A DNA stretch of 41,915 bases from an uncultured Bacilli bacterium (GTDB lineage Bacteria > Bacillota_I > Bacilli_A > RF39 > UBA660): positions 1 through 41,915 of the forward strand of contig CALVVR010000010.1 of assembly GCA_944363915.1 (NCBI GenBank), written 5' to 3'. This document shows positions 29,884 to 39,583 of the stretch, one piece after another. The position numbers were made by a program, and so were the translations under genes. Each line of letters opens with the position of its first letter. Within the stretch, counting starts at the first letter, position 1. The notes under the pieces are model-generated. The model was not told the DNA's origin and did not search any database. It worked only from the letters and a program-made list of their open reading frames with translations.

Positions 29884-31089
29884 TTATAATCCCTTAAATT
29901 GTTTTTTACTATCTTTTAAACTAGCTTTAGTAATAATCTTATTGCCATATTTTTGTTTTAAATTGTCAATCACAGCATCAACTTTTGAATCTTCAATATT
30001 ATCATTGATTTCAAATAATGAAGATTGATAGATGACATTATCAACTAATTTATCCAATCGAACCCCAATTAATCTAATTTTTTCATCATTCCACATTTCA
30101 TCTAGTATTTCTTTAGCTATTTGGTATATTTCATTAGTTATATTAGTTGCATTAGTTAATTTTTTCTGATGTGATCTTCTTTTAAAATAATTATCCTTCA
30201 AAATAACACAAATAACAGTTGCATATTTTTTTTGTTTTCTTAATCTAACACTAACAGTTTCACATAAATTCATTAAGTAAGGATATAGTCCATCTTTCGT
30301 TACTATATCTTTTTCTAACGTTATTTCATTACTAATTCCTTTAGGAACAAAAGTTTCACTATCAACAATACTATCATCAATTCCTCTTGCTTGATTGATT
30401 AAAAAACTAGTTTGGTTTTTAAAATAAGGGTATAGTTTATCATAGGAAAAATTAGCCAAATCACCAATTGTTTTGATTCCTAGATTCATTAGTTTTTCAC
30501 TGGTTTTTTTACCAATCATAAATAAGTCACTAATTGGTAAAGGATACATTTTTGTTTCTATTTCATAATTGTATAAGGTATGAATTTTATTTGGTTTACT
30601 AAAATCGCTAGCCATTTTCGCACATAATTTGTTATTGGCAATTCCAATATTAACCGTGAATTTTAAAGTTTCATATATTTCTTTTTGAAGTTTTAAAGCA
30701 AAATCATACTGATCACCATACATTTTTTTTACTTTACCATAATCTAAATAGCATTCATCAATACTTGCCACTTCAATATCAGGGGTATATTTACTTAACA
30801 AAGCAAATAATTTATTACTCATCTCACTATAAAATTTATAATTAGGAGGATATATTTTTAAAACAGAACATTTTTTCTTAGCTTCATATAAAGTCATCGA
30901 GGTATAAATACCTAATTTTTTACAAGCATTAGATTTAGCTAAAACAATTCCTTTTCTTGCCTTGGGATCACCGCCAATAACAGCATAAGAATTTCTAATA
31001 TCATAGTTATAACCATGATTAAGTAAATCAATAGCTGTCCACGATAAAAAAGCATTATTAACATCAATGTGAAAAATGATTCTTTCCAA
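29884..31089 (-). CDS. dinB: Y-family DNA polymerase (Pol IV/DinB type)
   Basis: 401 residues. Catalytic palm motifs: FHIDVNNAFLSW near the N-terminus (first metal-binding Asp) and SIDECYLDY near 105-113 (Asp-Glu). YPPNYKFYSEMS is the usual finger segment. A helix-hairpin-helix (MIGKKTSEKLMNLGIKTIGDL) precedes the little-finger domain. It performs translesion synthesis. No clear beta-clamp motif stands out at the C-terminus (SKKQFKGL). The start is uncertain: AAGGTGG stands eight bases before TTG 31089, while two GTG codons nearer 31101 overlap it. Confidence 0.92.
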   Translation of the reverse strand: MERIIFHIDVNNAFLSWTAIDLLNHGYNYDIRNSYAVIGGDPKARKGIVLAKSNACKKLGIYTSMTLYEAKKKCSVLKIYPPNYKFYSEMSNKLFALLSKYTPDIEVASIDECYLDYGKVKKMYGDQYDFALKLQKEIYETLKFTVNIGIANNKLCAKMASDFSKPNKIHTLYNYEIETKMYPLPISDLFMIGKKTSEKLMNLGIKTIGDLANFSYDKLYPYFKNQTSFLINQARGIDDSIVDSETFVPKGISNEITLEKDIVTKDGLYPYLMNLCETVSVRLRKQKKYATVICVILKDNYFKRRSHQKKLTNATNITNEIYQIAKEILDEMWNDEKIRLIGVRLDKLVDNVIYQSSLFEINDNIEDSKVDAVIDNLKQKYGNKIITKASLKDSKKQFKGL

Positions 31090-31154
31090 TTTATTCACCA
31101 CCTTAAATTTGATTTCACTACTAAAATTTTATCAAAATAAAACTCTATTGTAAA

Positions 31155-31182
31155 GAAAAAAGCGAATGTTTTTTCGCTTTTA
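31155..31182 (-). terminator. Terminator of spoIIP unit
   Basis: AAAGCGAA (31159-31166) pairs with TTCGCTTT (31173-31180), with a T run on the minus strand, overlapping the stop of the small membrane protein gene. Confidence 0.75.
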
Positions 31183-31515
31183 TTCAACAACAAATTTACT
31201 GACATATTTAAAAAATCCATCGACACCATTTTTAACCGCATTAGCTATTGAATTAGATAAATTTAATCCCATTTGAGAAAATTTGGTTTGGTAATTTTTA
31301 TTAGTACTAGCTAAATAATTTTCTAAATCAACTTTCTTGCCATCTTTAATATCTTGTTCAAATTGTTTTATTTGTTCTTGTGTTAATGTAACTTGTTCAT
31401 GCTTACGATATTCATAGTAACCATACTTATTGCTGATAAAAACAGTTATAAAAATAGCAAATAAAATGATAAAACTTATTCGAAATACTTTGGTTCTCAA
31501 TTTAACTTTTTTCAT
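31180..31515 (-). CDS. Small membrane protein coupled to spoIIP
   Basis: 111 residues. A basic N-terminus and one membrane helix (about 11-29) are followed by a soluble tail rich in Gln, Lys and Asn. No family recognised. Its ATG overlaps the spoIIP stop as ATGA (31512-31515), so the two are translated together. That suggests a sporulation or cell-wall role by association only. Confidence 0.6.
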   Translation of the reverse strand: MKKVKLRTKVFRISFIILFAIFITVFISNKYGYYEYRKHEQVTLTQEQIKQFEQDIKDGKKVDLENYLASTNKNYQTKFSQMGLNLSNSIANAVKNGVDGFFKYVSKFVVE

Positions 31516-32417
31516 TTTAACAACTCCTCTATCGAATTTGCTAAGGCATCGATTGTCAATACTACTTCATCCATTTTATTATAGTTTCCCCCGAGTTCTA
31601 GTAAAATAACATTGCTATTTAAATCTTGATTAAAATTATCAACATATTTATTATAAATTCCTCTAGATAAAGTTGGATATTTATCATTAATAATATTATT
31701 TAACTTATTAGCTAAAGCGATATTTTCTTTATAATTAATATTAGCAACAAACATAACTTTCGCATAGTTTTGATTATTAATAACAGTTGTCGTAGTACTT
31801 TTAGAAACTGCATCACGATGGAGATCAATAATCAAATCAAACTCGTTATTTTTTAACATATCTTTTAAAAACACACGAGTTGCTTGATAACTTTGATTAT
31901 AAGTTAAATTGTTATTTTTGATATATTCACTTGCACTTCTTTCTTCAACAATTGTCCCAATTCCTTTAGCATTTAATTTTTCTTGTAATAAAATAGAAGC
32001 TAAAACAACCGTATTATCTAAATCATATCCTTCGATTTTTTGTCCTAGAAATGTTTCGTTTGGATGAGTACTGTAAATATATACTCGAGGATTATCGACT
32101 ACATTATTTTGAATATAAGCAAATGCTTGGGATATTTCTTCATCTTTTTCATAAGCAAATACTTTATCTAAAATTGTGATTGGCTCTGATAATTCAATAT
32201 TATTGATTGCGTTTATAAATTCACTAAATAAATCGGTGTCGACATTACTAACAATATGACTATTTGATTGATGAAATAACTGGTTAATAAATTTTTCATT
32301 ACTACCTAATTTTATATCTTTTAAAATAAAATTAATAATAAAGAAAAGCGCCATTACAAATAAAAGATAACTTAAGAATTTAAAATTTTTCTTTCGTTTT
32401 AAATGCATTCTTCGCAT
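31512..32417 (-). CDS. spoIIP: Stage II sporulation protein P-like amidase
   Basis: 301 residues. An N-terminal membrane anchor (about 13-32) and a linker precede a SpoIIP domain. Landmarks are VYIYSTHPNETF near 112 (zinc-binding His and Glu), YDLDNTVVLASILL, DLIIDLHRDA near 193 (second His) and NVILLELGGNYN near 273 (catalytic Glu). In spore formers SpoIIP is the amidase/endopeptidase that, with SpoIID and SpoIIM, remodels septal wall during engulfment. ATG 32417 has GGGTGA upstream. The stop is TGA, overlapping the next gene. Confidence 0.87.
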   Translation of the reverse strand: MRRMHLKRKKNFKFLSYLLFVMALFFIINFILKDIKLGSNEKFINQLFHQSNSHIVSNVDTDLFSEFINAINNIELSEPITILDKVFAYEKDEEISQAFAYIQNNVVDNPRVYIYSTHPNETFLGQKIEGYDLDNTVVLASILLQEKLNAKGIGTIVEERSASEYIKNNNLTYNQSYQATRVFLKDMLKNNEFDLIIDLHRDAVSKSTTTTVINNQNYAKVMFVANINYKENIALANKLNNIINDKYPTLSRGIYNKYVDNFNQDLNSNVILLELGGNYNKMDEVVLTIDALANSIEELLK

Positions 32418-32472
32418 ATTTATTCACCCACTTTAATATATTAGAAATTATAACACCTTAGAACTAAATAAA

Positions 32473-32526
32473 ATGTCAAAAAAACTGATAAATTAATCAA
32501 TAATTTTGACAAATTTATCAGTTTTA
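32473..32526 (-). terminator. Terminator of pyrophosphatase gene
   Basis: AAAACTGATAAATT pairs with AATTTATCAGTTTT around a 20-base loop, followed by TTTGAC on the minus strand, at the stop of the gene. Confidence 0.65.
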
Positions 32527-34146
32527 AGACAATTTTTCTAATGTTTCTAAAATTGGTGGTATCATCTGTTGTTTTCTTGAAACAATGTCTTTTAAATAAT
32601 GTCCTTCTTTAATACTATCTAATTTATAACTTTCCATAATTATATTGCTGGCTAAGTCATTATACAAAATATAAGAACCATTTTTAATAATATCTGTTAT
32701 AAACAATAAAACTATTTTATAATTATTTTCTAAAGCTATTTTGTTAAGTAAAGTTACATATTCATCTTGATTATTTAAAATATAATCAACATCAGTTGTA
32801 AAAACTTGACCAACACCAATTTTGTCATTGTTATAATTAAAATTTTTAAAGTCTTGATAAATAATATCTTCTTTATCAATTCCTTCTAATGAAGAACCGG
32901 CTTTAAACATAGCAATTCCATATTCTTGATAGTCAACAGCAGCAATAGAAGCTAATTCATTAGCTGCTTCAATATCTAATCTAGTAGTAGTTGGCGATTT
33001 TAAAATAAGCGTATCAGATAATATACCTGATAACATTGCTCCTGCTATATTAGAGGGAATAATAACTTTATTTTCTTTAAATAAATTATAAATAATCGTA
33101 TTAGAACTACCTACCGCCATATTACGGAAATTAATTGGTAATGTTGTTGCAACAGTTCCCAATTTATGGTGGTCAACTACTTCCAAAATTGTTGCTTCAT
33201 CTAGTCCTTCAACGCTCTGTTCTTTTTCATTATGATCAACTAAAATAACTTTTTTAGGTTTTTTTAAACTAGATAAAGTAATAGGAAATAATCCTAAACA
33301 ATCACCCTTTTGATTTAAAACAGGATAATTTGTATGTTTAGTCTTATTACTTATCTCTTTAAAATAAGTATAATAATCATTTTCATCAACACATGTAGGC
33401 GAAGTAAAACAAACATTTTCAATATAATTACTTAAACTGACTAATTTAGTTGTATGATAAGTATCATAAGATGTTTGAATAATATTAATTCTTTTTTCTT
33501 TAGCTAATTCAAAATTATGTTCTGATATTTCTCCATTACCAACTAAAATTATCAATTTAACTTGACAATTAATAGCATACTCTAAAATATTATTGCGATC
33601 ACCAATTATTAAAATATCATTGTTAGTCATTTTAACGCTTTGAATAATTGTTGTACTACGATAAGCACCAGTCATAACATTTCCTTCAATTTCTTCATCA
33701 AAACGTAATAATTCTACACCATCTAATGTTTCTAGTAAATTATCATAAGATGTTCTTAGTTTAGTAAAATCTCCTTGAATTAATTCACGTGCTAATTCTT
33801 TTAAAGTAACTAACCCATATAATTTTTTGTTGTCATCAACAATTGGTAGACCACTTAATTCATTCTCATTCATGTAATTAAAAGCTTTATTAATGGATTC
33901 TTTGCTATTCATATAGCAATTTTTCTTATACTCAATATCTTTAATTTGTAATTTAACATCATTTAAATATTTAGGTTGTTTTAAATTAAAATACTTTAAT
34001 ACAAATTTAGTTTCTTTATTTATTTCACCTAAAGTTCTTGGCTCTGTTTTTAATCCTAATTTATTTTTTAAATATGATAAACTGATACTAGCACAAACTG
34101 AATCAGTATCTGGTCTACGATGACCAAAAACATAAGTTGCTGACAT
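32524..34146 (-). CDS. ppaC: Manganese-dependent inorganic pyrophosphatase with CBS and DRTGG domains
   Basis: 540 residues. DHH-family catalytic motifs GHRRPDTDSVCAS (7-19), VVDHHKLGT near 328 and a DHHA2 domain at the C-terminus (QVFTTDVDYIL; terminal SRKQQMIPP) mark family II pyrophosphatase. Between the first motif and DHH lies a regulatory insert: a CBS motif (LSGLPIVDDNKKLYGLVTL near 96), a DRTGG-like segment (about 180-240) and a second CBS. In known CBS-PPases this insert binds adenine nucleotides and diadenosine polyphosphates and tunes activity. AGGAGGAGAT precedes ATG 34146. Confidence 0.93.
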   Translation of the reverse strand: MSATYVFGHRRPDTDSVCASISLSYLKNKLGLKTEPRTLGEINKETKFVLKYFNLKQPKYLNDVKLQIKDIEYKKNCYMNSKESINKAFNYMNENELSGLPIVDDNKKLYGLVTLKELARELIQGDFTKLRTSYDNLLETLDGVELLRFDEEIEGNVMTGAYRSTTIIQSVKMTNNDILIIGDRNNILEYAINCQVKLIILVGNGEISEHNFELAKEKRINIIQTSYDTYHTTKLVSLSNYIENVCFTSPTCVDENDYYTYFKEISNKTKHTNYPVLNQKGDCLGLFPITLSSLKKPKKVILVDHNEKEQSVEGLDEATILEVVDHHKLGTVATTLPINFRNMAVGSSNTIIYNLFKENKVIIPSNIAGAMLSGILSDTLILKSPTTTRLDIEAANELASIAAVDYQEYGIAMFKAGSSLEGIDKEDIIYQDFKNFNYNNDKIGVGQVFTTDVDYILNNQDEYVTLLNKIALENNYKIVLLFITDIIKNGSYILYNDLASNIIMESYKLDSIKEGHYLKDIVSRKQQMIPPILETLEKLS

Positions 34147-34157
34147 TTTATCTCCTC

Positions 34158-35318
34158 CTATACTAGCGAACTAATTAAAAACATAATAAAGCCCAAAAAT
34201 ATCACACTTAAAACAAGACCATTAATTCTCTCTGTTTTATTATTTTTATATTTCAAACCACAAATCATTGATATAAATATACCACCGATCAAGCCACCAA
34301 TATGACAAGCATTATCAATTCCTGGCGTAAAGAATCCTAAAGCCAAATTTAAAATTATAATTGGTATAATTTGACTATATAAAGCATTACCTAAATATAG
34401 TCGATAATGATGTCCAAAATATAACATTGCCCCTAAAAGACCAAACATTGCACCGCTTGCTCCTGCACTAATGCTATTACTAAAACAAATAGATAATAAA
34501 CTGCCAAATATAGCACTACCTAAATAAATAATTAAATATTTTATTTTGCCAAAAAAGTTTTCAATTTGAGAACCAATAACTAATAACGAATACATATTGA
34601 CAAATAAATGTAATATTCCAATATGAATAAAGCATGAAGTTATTAAACGATAATATTCATGAAATCCTAAAACTAAAGTTCTATTATTAGCACCAAAAGA
34701 TAATAAAGTTATGTTATCCTCACTACCATTACCAAAAATATACATAGCTAAAAAAACTAAAATATTAATTATGATTAAAATATAAGTAACAATCGGTTTT
34801 TTAGGCTTAAAAACCTCCTCAGTTTGAATAGCATCTTTTTCGGTTTTTTTATTTATTTCTGAAGTCAATTTAACAAATAAATTCATGCCTTCTTCTTTAT
34901 AATTTAAAGTCTTTTTAATATCAGGAAAAACTTCTAAAAGATGATTATTTTTCACAACATCATTAATATTTTTTACATTCAAACAGGTGATATAATCATA
35001 ATTAGCTTCTTTATTCATATGAACATTATCCCCTAAATTTAGGAAAATACTTAAAGTCGGTACTTTAAATGACAAAGTTTTTTTCTTTATTGATTTCATA
35101 ATTTGTTTTGTCTTAAAAATATCATAATCTAATTGTTCATCATTGTGAATATAATTAGATACAATTCTAATTATCTTATAATCACTATTCAAATTTTCTA
35201 ACCATATTTCATTTTGAGCACCTCTTAAAATAACTGGGTTATAATTTTGATCAGTTATAAAATAATGTAATAATTTCATAATAAGTTCTTCATTTTGTTT
35301 TGATATAGTATAATTCAT
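34158..35318 (-). CDS. gluP: Rhomboid-family intramembrane serine protease (GluP-like)
   Basis: 386 residues. An N-terminal soluble domain of about 175 residues precedes six or seven membrane helices. HIGILHLFVNMYSLLVIG near 230 is the rhomboid helix pair. AGASGAMFGLLGA near 290 contains the catalytic Ser (GxSG), and NACHIGGLIGG near 335 contains the catalytic His. It should cut membrane proteins within the bilayer. ATG 35318 overlaps the rluD stop as ATGA, with GAGGAGG before it, so it is coupled to rluD. Confidence 0.92.
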   Translation of the reverse strand: MNYTISKQNEELIMKLLHYFITDQNYNPVILRGAQNEIWLENLNSDYKIIRIVSNYIHNDEQLDYDIFKTKQIMKSIKKKTLSFKVPTLSIFLNLGDNVHMNKEANYDYITCLNVKNINDVVKNNHLLEVFPDIKKTLNYKEEGMNLFVKLTSEINKKTEKDAIQTEEVFKPKKPIVTYILIIINILVFLAMYIFGNGSEDNITLLSFGANNRTLVLGFHEYYRLITSCFIHIGILHLFVNMYSLLVIGSQIENFFGKIKYLIIYLGSAIFGSLLSICFSNSISAGASGAMFGLLGAMLYFGHHYRLYLGNALYSQIIPIIILNLALGFFTPGIDNACHIGGLIGGIFISMICGLKYKNNKTERINGLVLSVIFLGFIMFLISSLV

Positions 35319-36208
35319 ATTTCCTCCTCAAATTTTTTTAAAATATTGGTAAAACAAGCTGGCAAATCACAACTAAATTCTAAATACTTTTTAGTAGTCG
35401 GATGAATAAATCCTAATTCTTTTGCATGTAAGCATTGTCCTGTATTGTCAATTAATTTTCTTCTACCATAAACCGGATCATTAACCACAGGATAGCCAAT
35501 ATAATTCATATGAACTCTAATTTGATGAGTTCTTCCTGTTTCTAATTTCAATTCAATTAAAGTGGCAGATTTATATCTTTTTAAAACTTTAAAATGAGTA
35601 ATCGCTTCTTTCCCCCCACTTACAACAGCCATTTTTTTACGATCTATATTGTCACGACCAATTGGGGCATCAATCGTTCCCGTGTCATTTTTAATCACAC
35701 CCCAAACTAAAGCAATATATTTACGATGAACTGTTTTCTCGCTTAATTGCTGTGATAAAAACTCATGTGCTTTATCATTTTTAGCGATCATTAGTAAGCC
35801 TGTTGTATAAGCGTCTATTCGGTGAACAATACCAGGTCTAAATTCGCCATTTTTATTACTTAGTTCTTTCGAATGATATAAAAGTCCATTAACTAGTGTA
35901 TGGCTAATATTTCCAACAGCAGGATGGACAACCATCCCATTTTCTTTATTAACAACAATAACATCATCATCTTCATAAACAATATCTAAATCCATTTTCT
36001 CAGGGACTGCCTTCATTTCTTCTTCTATGTAATCTATAATACTTATTTTATCATTTTCTTTAACCAAATAACTATTCTTTACTTTTTTATCATTAACTAA
36101 AACATTATTTTCAATTAATTTAACTGCTTTACTACGACTTATATTTAAAGTTTTAGCTAAAAAAGTATCAATTCTTTCATCATTTATTTCAACTATTAGT
36201 TCTTGCAT
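35315..36208 (-). CDS. rluD: Large-subunit rRNA pseudouridine synthase, RluD type
   Basis: 297 residues. An S4 domain (residues about 11-60: RIDTFLAKTLNISRSKAVKLI) precedes the RluA/RluD catalytic domain. GIVHRIDAYTTGLLMIAK near 127-144 carries the catalytic Asp; the usual LDKDTSG is varied to IDAYTTG. GRTHQIRVHM lies near 228. It makes pseudouridine in 23S rRNA helix 69 if truly RluD; other RluA-family targets are possible. ATG 36208 has GGTGG upstream, inside the end of lspA. The stop is TGA. Confidence 0.92.
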   Translation of the reverse strand: MQELIVEINDERIDTFLAKTLNISRSKAVKLIENNVLVNDKKVKNSYLVKENDKISIIDYIEEEMKAVPEKMDLDIVYEDDDVIVVNKENGMVVHPAVGNISHTLVNGLLYHSKELSNKNGEFRPGIVHRIDAYTTGLLMIAKNDKAHEFLSQQLSEKTVHRKYIALVWGVIKNDTGTIDAPIGRDNIDRKKMAVVSGGKEAITHFKVLKRYKSATLIELKLETGRTHQIRVHMNYIGYPVVNDPVYGRRKLIDNTGQCLHAKELGFIHPTTKKYLEFSCDLPACFTNILKKFEEEI

Positions 36209-36647
36209 TTTTACCACCCATCATTATTAATAATAGAATAACAGCAACCACAATAAAACTATCAGCTAAATTAAAAATAGCAAAATTAAATATATTAACA
36301 TCGATAAAATCAATAACATAACCAAACAAAATTCGATCAATCAAATTACCAATGATACCACTAATTAATAAAGCATAAATAACAATTTCACTATTTTTTA
36401 ATTTTTTATCTTTTATAAAAAAAAGATAAATTATGTTTAAAGCGATAAAAGCTATTATTATAAAAAAACACTTTGCTCCTTCAAAAATACTGAAAGCTGC
36501 TCCAGTATTATGAACATAAGTAAAACTTAAAAAATTAGGTATAATCTCAACGCTTTGATTTAAGTTTAAATATATATTTATCAATCCTTTTGATACTTGA
36601 TCAATAAAAGTAAAAATAATTGTATAAATAAATAATTTTTTATACAT
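36189..36647 (-). CDS. lspA: Lipoprotein signal peptidase (signal peptidase II)
   Basis: 152 residues with four membrane helices. Conserved blocks: FIDQVSKG near 15, VHNTGAAFSIF near 47, GIIGNLIDRILFGYVIDFI near 97-115 (first catalytic Asp) and FNLADSFI near 127 (second Asp). It cuts lipidated prolipoproteins such as the one at 4557-5156. ATG 36647 follows CGGTGAAC. It ends in TGA and overlaps rluD by 20 bases, a common lspA-rluD arrangement in Firmicutes. Confidence 0.95.
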   Translation of the reverse strand: MYKKLFIYTIIFTFIDQVSKGLINIYLNLNQSVEIIPNFLSFTYVHNTGAAFSIFEGAKCFFIIIAFIALNIIYLFFIKDKKLKNSEIVIYALLISGIIGNLIDRILFGYVIDFIDVNIFNFAIFNLADSFIVVAVILLLIMMGGKNARTNS

Positions 36648-36679
36648 AAAGTTCACCGTAATCATTATACTATATTTTA

Positions 36680-36706
36680 AAAGAAAAATCTAGTTACCTA
36701 GATTTT
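36680..36706 (-). terminator. Terminator of the prepilin peptidase gene
   Basis: AAAATCTAG pairs with CTAGATTTT across a short loop, followed by TTCTTTT on the minus strand. Confidence 0.7.
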
Positions 36707-37478
36707 ATAAGCATAAGATTCTTAAAAAGTTTAAAATCATATTAATATCTAAATGGGTAAAATAGATAAACAAAGCTGCTACACTTAAAAAGGGCCCATA
36801 AGGTATCTCATGATTTTTATTAGTCTTTAAGATAAAAAGGGATATTGGTAACGCAATAAAGGCTGATAAAAATATCGTTATTATTGACATTTCCCAACCG
36901 ATCATTAAACCAAAGATGGCCATTAATTTGATATCCCCACCACCCATTGACTCTTTTTTAAAAATAAAATCACCAACTAGTTTTAAGATATACATAATTA
37001 AAAAAGCAATTAAAGCTGACAATAGATGATGTAATAAATAAGAAGAACCATGAATAAAATAAATTTCAATTATTAATAAAAGTCCAAAAACAATTAAGAC
37101 ACTATCTTCAATTATCATATAATAATAATCACTTAACATGACAATTATTAATAAAGAAGTAAATGTCAATGCAATAATAAGATCATAAGATATCCCAAAT
37201 GATAAATAACAAAAAACAAGTAGTAGTCCACATAATATTTCAGATATTGGATAAAAAATAGATATTTTTTGCTTACAACTAGAACATTTACCACCTTGTA
37301 ATAAGTAAGAAAAAATGGGAATTAGCTCCCATGGTCTTAATTTATGATTACAATTTGGACAATGGCTAGCAGGATATACAATTGACTCACCCTTAGGTAA
37401 ACGATAAGCGACAACGTTATAGAAGGAACCAAGAATGGTTCCTAAGACAAACAATCCAATTATAATACTTACTTCCAT
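36705..37478 (-). CDS. pilD: Prepilin peptidase (PilD/ComC type)
   Basis: 257 residues, several membrane helices. The N-terminal domain has LGSFYNVVAYRLPKGES and two Cys pairs (CPNCNHKL and CSSCKQKI), as in the zinc-binding methyltransferase domain. The A24 peptidase domain carries the first catalytic Asp near LSDYYYMI and the signature MGGGDIKLM near 195. It should cut the leaders of both prepilins here and methylate the new N-terminus. ATG 37478 follows AGGGGGGAT, overlapping nothing essential of the PilC-like gene 11 bases away. Confidence 0.94.
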   Translation of the reverse strand: MEVSIIIGLFVLGTILGSFYNVVAYRLPKGESIVYPASHCPNCNHKLRPWELIPIFSYLLQGGKCSSCKQKISIFYPISEILCGLLLVFCYLSFGISYDLIIALTFTSLLIIVMLSDYYYMIIEDSVLIVFGLLLIIEIYFIHGSSYLLHHLLSALIAFLIMYILKLVGDFIFKKESMGGGDIKLMAIFGLMIGWEMSIITIFLSAFIALPISLFILKTNKNHEIPYGPFLSVAALFIYFTHLDINMILNFLRILCL

Positions 37479-37488
37479 TATATCCCCC

Positions 37489-39462
37489 CTATATAGCAAT
37501 TGAGTTATAAAAGTCAAACATTGGAATAACGATTGCTAAAACAATACCACCAACGACAAAAGTTAAGAATAAAATCATAAATGGTTCAACAAATGTTTTA
37601 ATTCTTGTAACGGCGTTACGATGTAACTCTTGATAATAATTTGATACTTTTTCCATCATTTCAGCTAATTGTCCCGTTCTTTCTCCGGTTGTAATCATTT
37701 CATAAGCAGGAACCGGAAAAGCCCAATGATCTTTAAATGCTAAAGAAATTCTCTCACCTTTAGCTAAGTTAGTAATCGTATCAAGAATAAGCATTTTGTA
37801 TATTTCATTATTAGTCATTTTATTTAATATTTCCATACTATCAGTGATAAAAACGTTATGTGCTAATAATGAAGCAAAAGTTTTAGTAAACATTGTAACC
37901 TCATTATATATGATAACATTTCCAAAAACTGGCATATGCATAACAGTCCATTGAACGAATGTTTTAAAAGCTTTAATATTTTTATATAGGTAAATAAAGA
38001 CTAGAACAAATAAAACAATACCTAATAATAAATACAAATAATTATTTTTTAAGAAATTACTTAAATTCATAACGAAAATAGTAATGTCTGGTATGGTCGC
38101 CCCATCAATTCCTTCATAAATAGCGACAAATTGTGGTACAACATAAACCATAATAAAGACTACAGCGACAATAGCAAAAATAAAGATAATTGTCGGATAA
38201 GTCATTGCAGTAATCATTTGTCTTCTTGTCTTATCAGTTTCTGTAAAATAATCAGTCATATTATCTAAAACTTCAGGTAATTCTCCAGTCATTTCAGATG
38301 TTTTAACCATATTAATTAATAAACGAGGGAAAGCTTCTCCTTGTTTATCCATTGCCGTAGAAAAATTATCTCCCATTGTTAAATCATAAATCATCGTTCT
38401 AAAAATTCGAGAATATGTTTTGCTTTTAAATTGATGAGATAATATTTTTAATGACTCAACTAAAGTTATACCTGCTTTAACATAAGTTGATAACTGAGTA
38501 CAGAAGAAAATTAAATCTCTTGTTTTGATTTTGGATTTATTCATTCGATTAGGATTACCATATATTCTTTGAATCCATTTATTAGTTTCAATACTATATA
38601 CTTCATTACCTTCACTCAACAAAAATGAATGTACCTCAACTTTTGAGTAAGCTGGAAAATATCCTTTAATTATTTTTCCGTCTGGGTTTTTAGCAACATA
38701 CTTATACATGATTTTTTCTTCACTTTTTTCAGCATCAGCACCTTCAAAGTCAAGTAATAAAGCTTGACGATTGATGTCTTTTTTATTTTTAGCATTTTTA
38801 ATAAAACGATTGTTGATAAATAATTCTTTAATTTTGGAAGGAATTCGGCCAATTGCCAAAAAGAAATCATTTAAATAATCTTTAAATTTCTTCTTTTCTA
38901 AAGTAACATTTTCATTAATATAAATATCTGTTTTTGTTCTTTGTTTTTCTCTTTCTCTTGCTTCTTTTCTTTCTTGTTTCTTCTTTTCTTCTTGTTCTTT
39001 TTCTTTGATTTTTAATTCTTCTAAACGTTTTTTATTTTCCTCTTTAATTCGTCTATTACGCTCACGAGCAGCTAATTTTTTTTCTTGTTCTAGTTGTTGT
39101 TTAGCTAACATTTTTTCATTTATTTCATTTAATTTAATAAATGCTCTTACTAATAAAACGAATGGTAATACTACTCCAAACACAACATATTTCATAAATA
39201 AGTACAAGCATCTTGATAAAATTATAAAACCAATAAAAATGTATTTGATTGTTCTATATACAATAACCGATAACATTAAAAAGCCTAATAATATAAATTT
39301 AACAAAATAATATAAAGTACTAATAATTATATCGATAAGAACAAATAATGTTATAAAAAAGCCAACGTTAATATATTTTACTGTTTTAATGATGGCAGAC
39401 AACAAAAAACGAACCATTTTATACACATAAATAAATGGCAATAAATATAAAGGCTTGTTCAA
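37489..39462 (-). CDS. pilC: PilC/GspF-type platform protein with long N-terminal extension
   Basis: 657 residues, about 250 more than usual. Residues 1-110 form about four hydrophobic helices and 115-178 a highly charged Lys/Glu/Arg coiled coil. The region 180-250 is a linker, and YKYVAKNPDGKIIKGYF near 253 is the usual N-terminal beta unit. Two T2SSF domains follow, beginning RDLIFFCTQLSTYVKAGITL near 315 and TMFTKTFASLLAHNVFITDS near 530. PilC/GspF is the inner-membrane platform on which the assembly ATPase pushes pilins into a filament. The start is TTG 39462 with GGTGAT eight bases upstream. It lies just upstream of pilD; no PilB-type ATPase gene is in the window. Confidence 0.9.
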   Translation of the reverse strand: MNKPLYLLPFIYVYKMVRFLLSAIIKTVKYINVGFFITLFVLIDIIISTLYYFVKFILLGFLMLSVIVYRTIKYIFIGFIILSRCLYLFMKYVVFGVVLPFVLLVRAFIKLNEINEKMLAKQQLEQEKKLAARERNRRIKEENKKRLEELKIKEKEQEEKKKQERKEAREREKQRTKTDIYINENVTLEKKKFKDYLNDFFLAIGRIPSKIKELFINNRFIKNAKNKKDINRQALLLDFEGADAEKSEEKIMYKYVAKNPDGKIIKGYFPAYSKVEVHSFLLSEGNEVYSIETNKWIQRIYGNPNRMNKSKIKTRDLIFFCTQLSTYVKAGITLVESLKILSHQFKSKTYSRIFRTMIYDLTMGDNFSTAMDKQGEAFPRLLINMVKTSEMTGELPEVLDNMTDYFTETDKTRRQMITAMTYPTIIFIFAIVAVVFIMVYVVPQFVAIYEGIDGATIPDITIFVMNLSNFLKNNYLYLLLGIVLFVLVFIYLYKNIKAFKTFVQWTVMHMPVFGNVIIYNEVTMFTKTFASLLAHNVFITDSMEILNKMTNNEIYKMLILDTITNLAKGERISLAFKDHWAFPVPAYEMITTGERTGQLAEMMEKVSNYYQELHRNAVTRIKTFVEPFMILFLTFVVGGIVLAIVIPMFDFYNSIAI

Positions 39463-39583
39463 AGTATATCACCACACATTCCCTTTTGCTATTCTTTTAA
39501 CTATAATGATTATATCATATTTTTTCAAAATATAAAACTTTTTTTGTTGAAATCATATAATATTTTTGAAAGGAGGATAAAAT

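Noticed and set aside
36189-36217. Mycoplasma-type reading of TGA as Trp, suggested by the AT-rich genome
   Set aside because: lspA, rluD and spoIIP end at TGA exactly where homologues end and where the next gene starts, and Trp is coded by TGG throughout.
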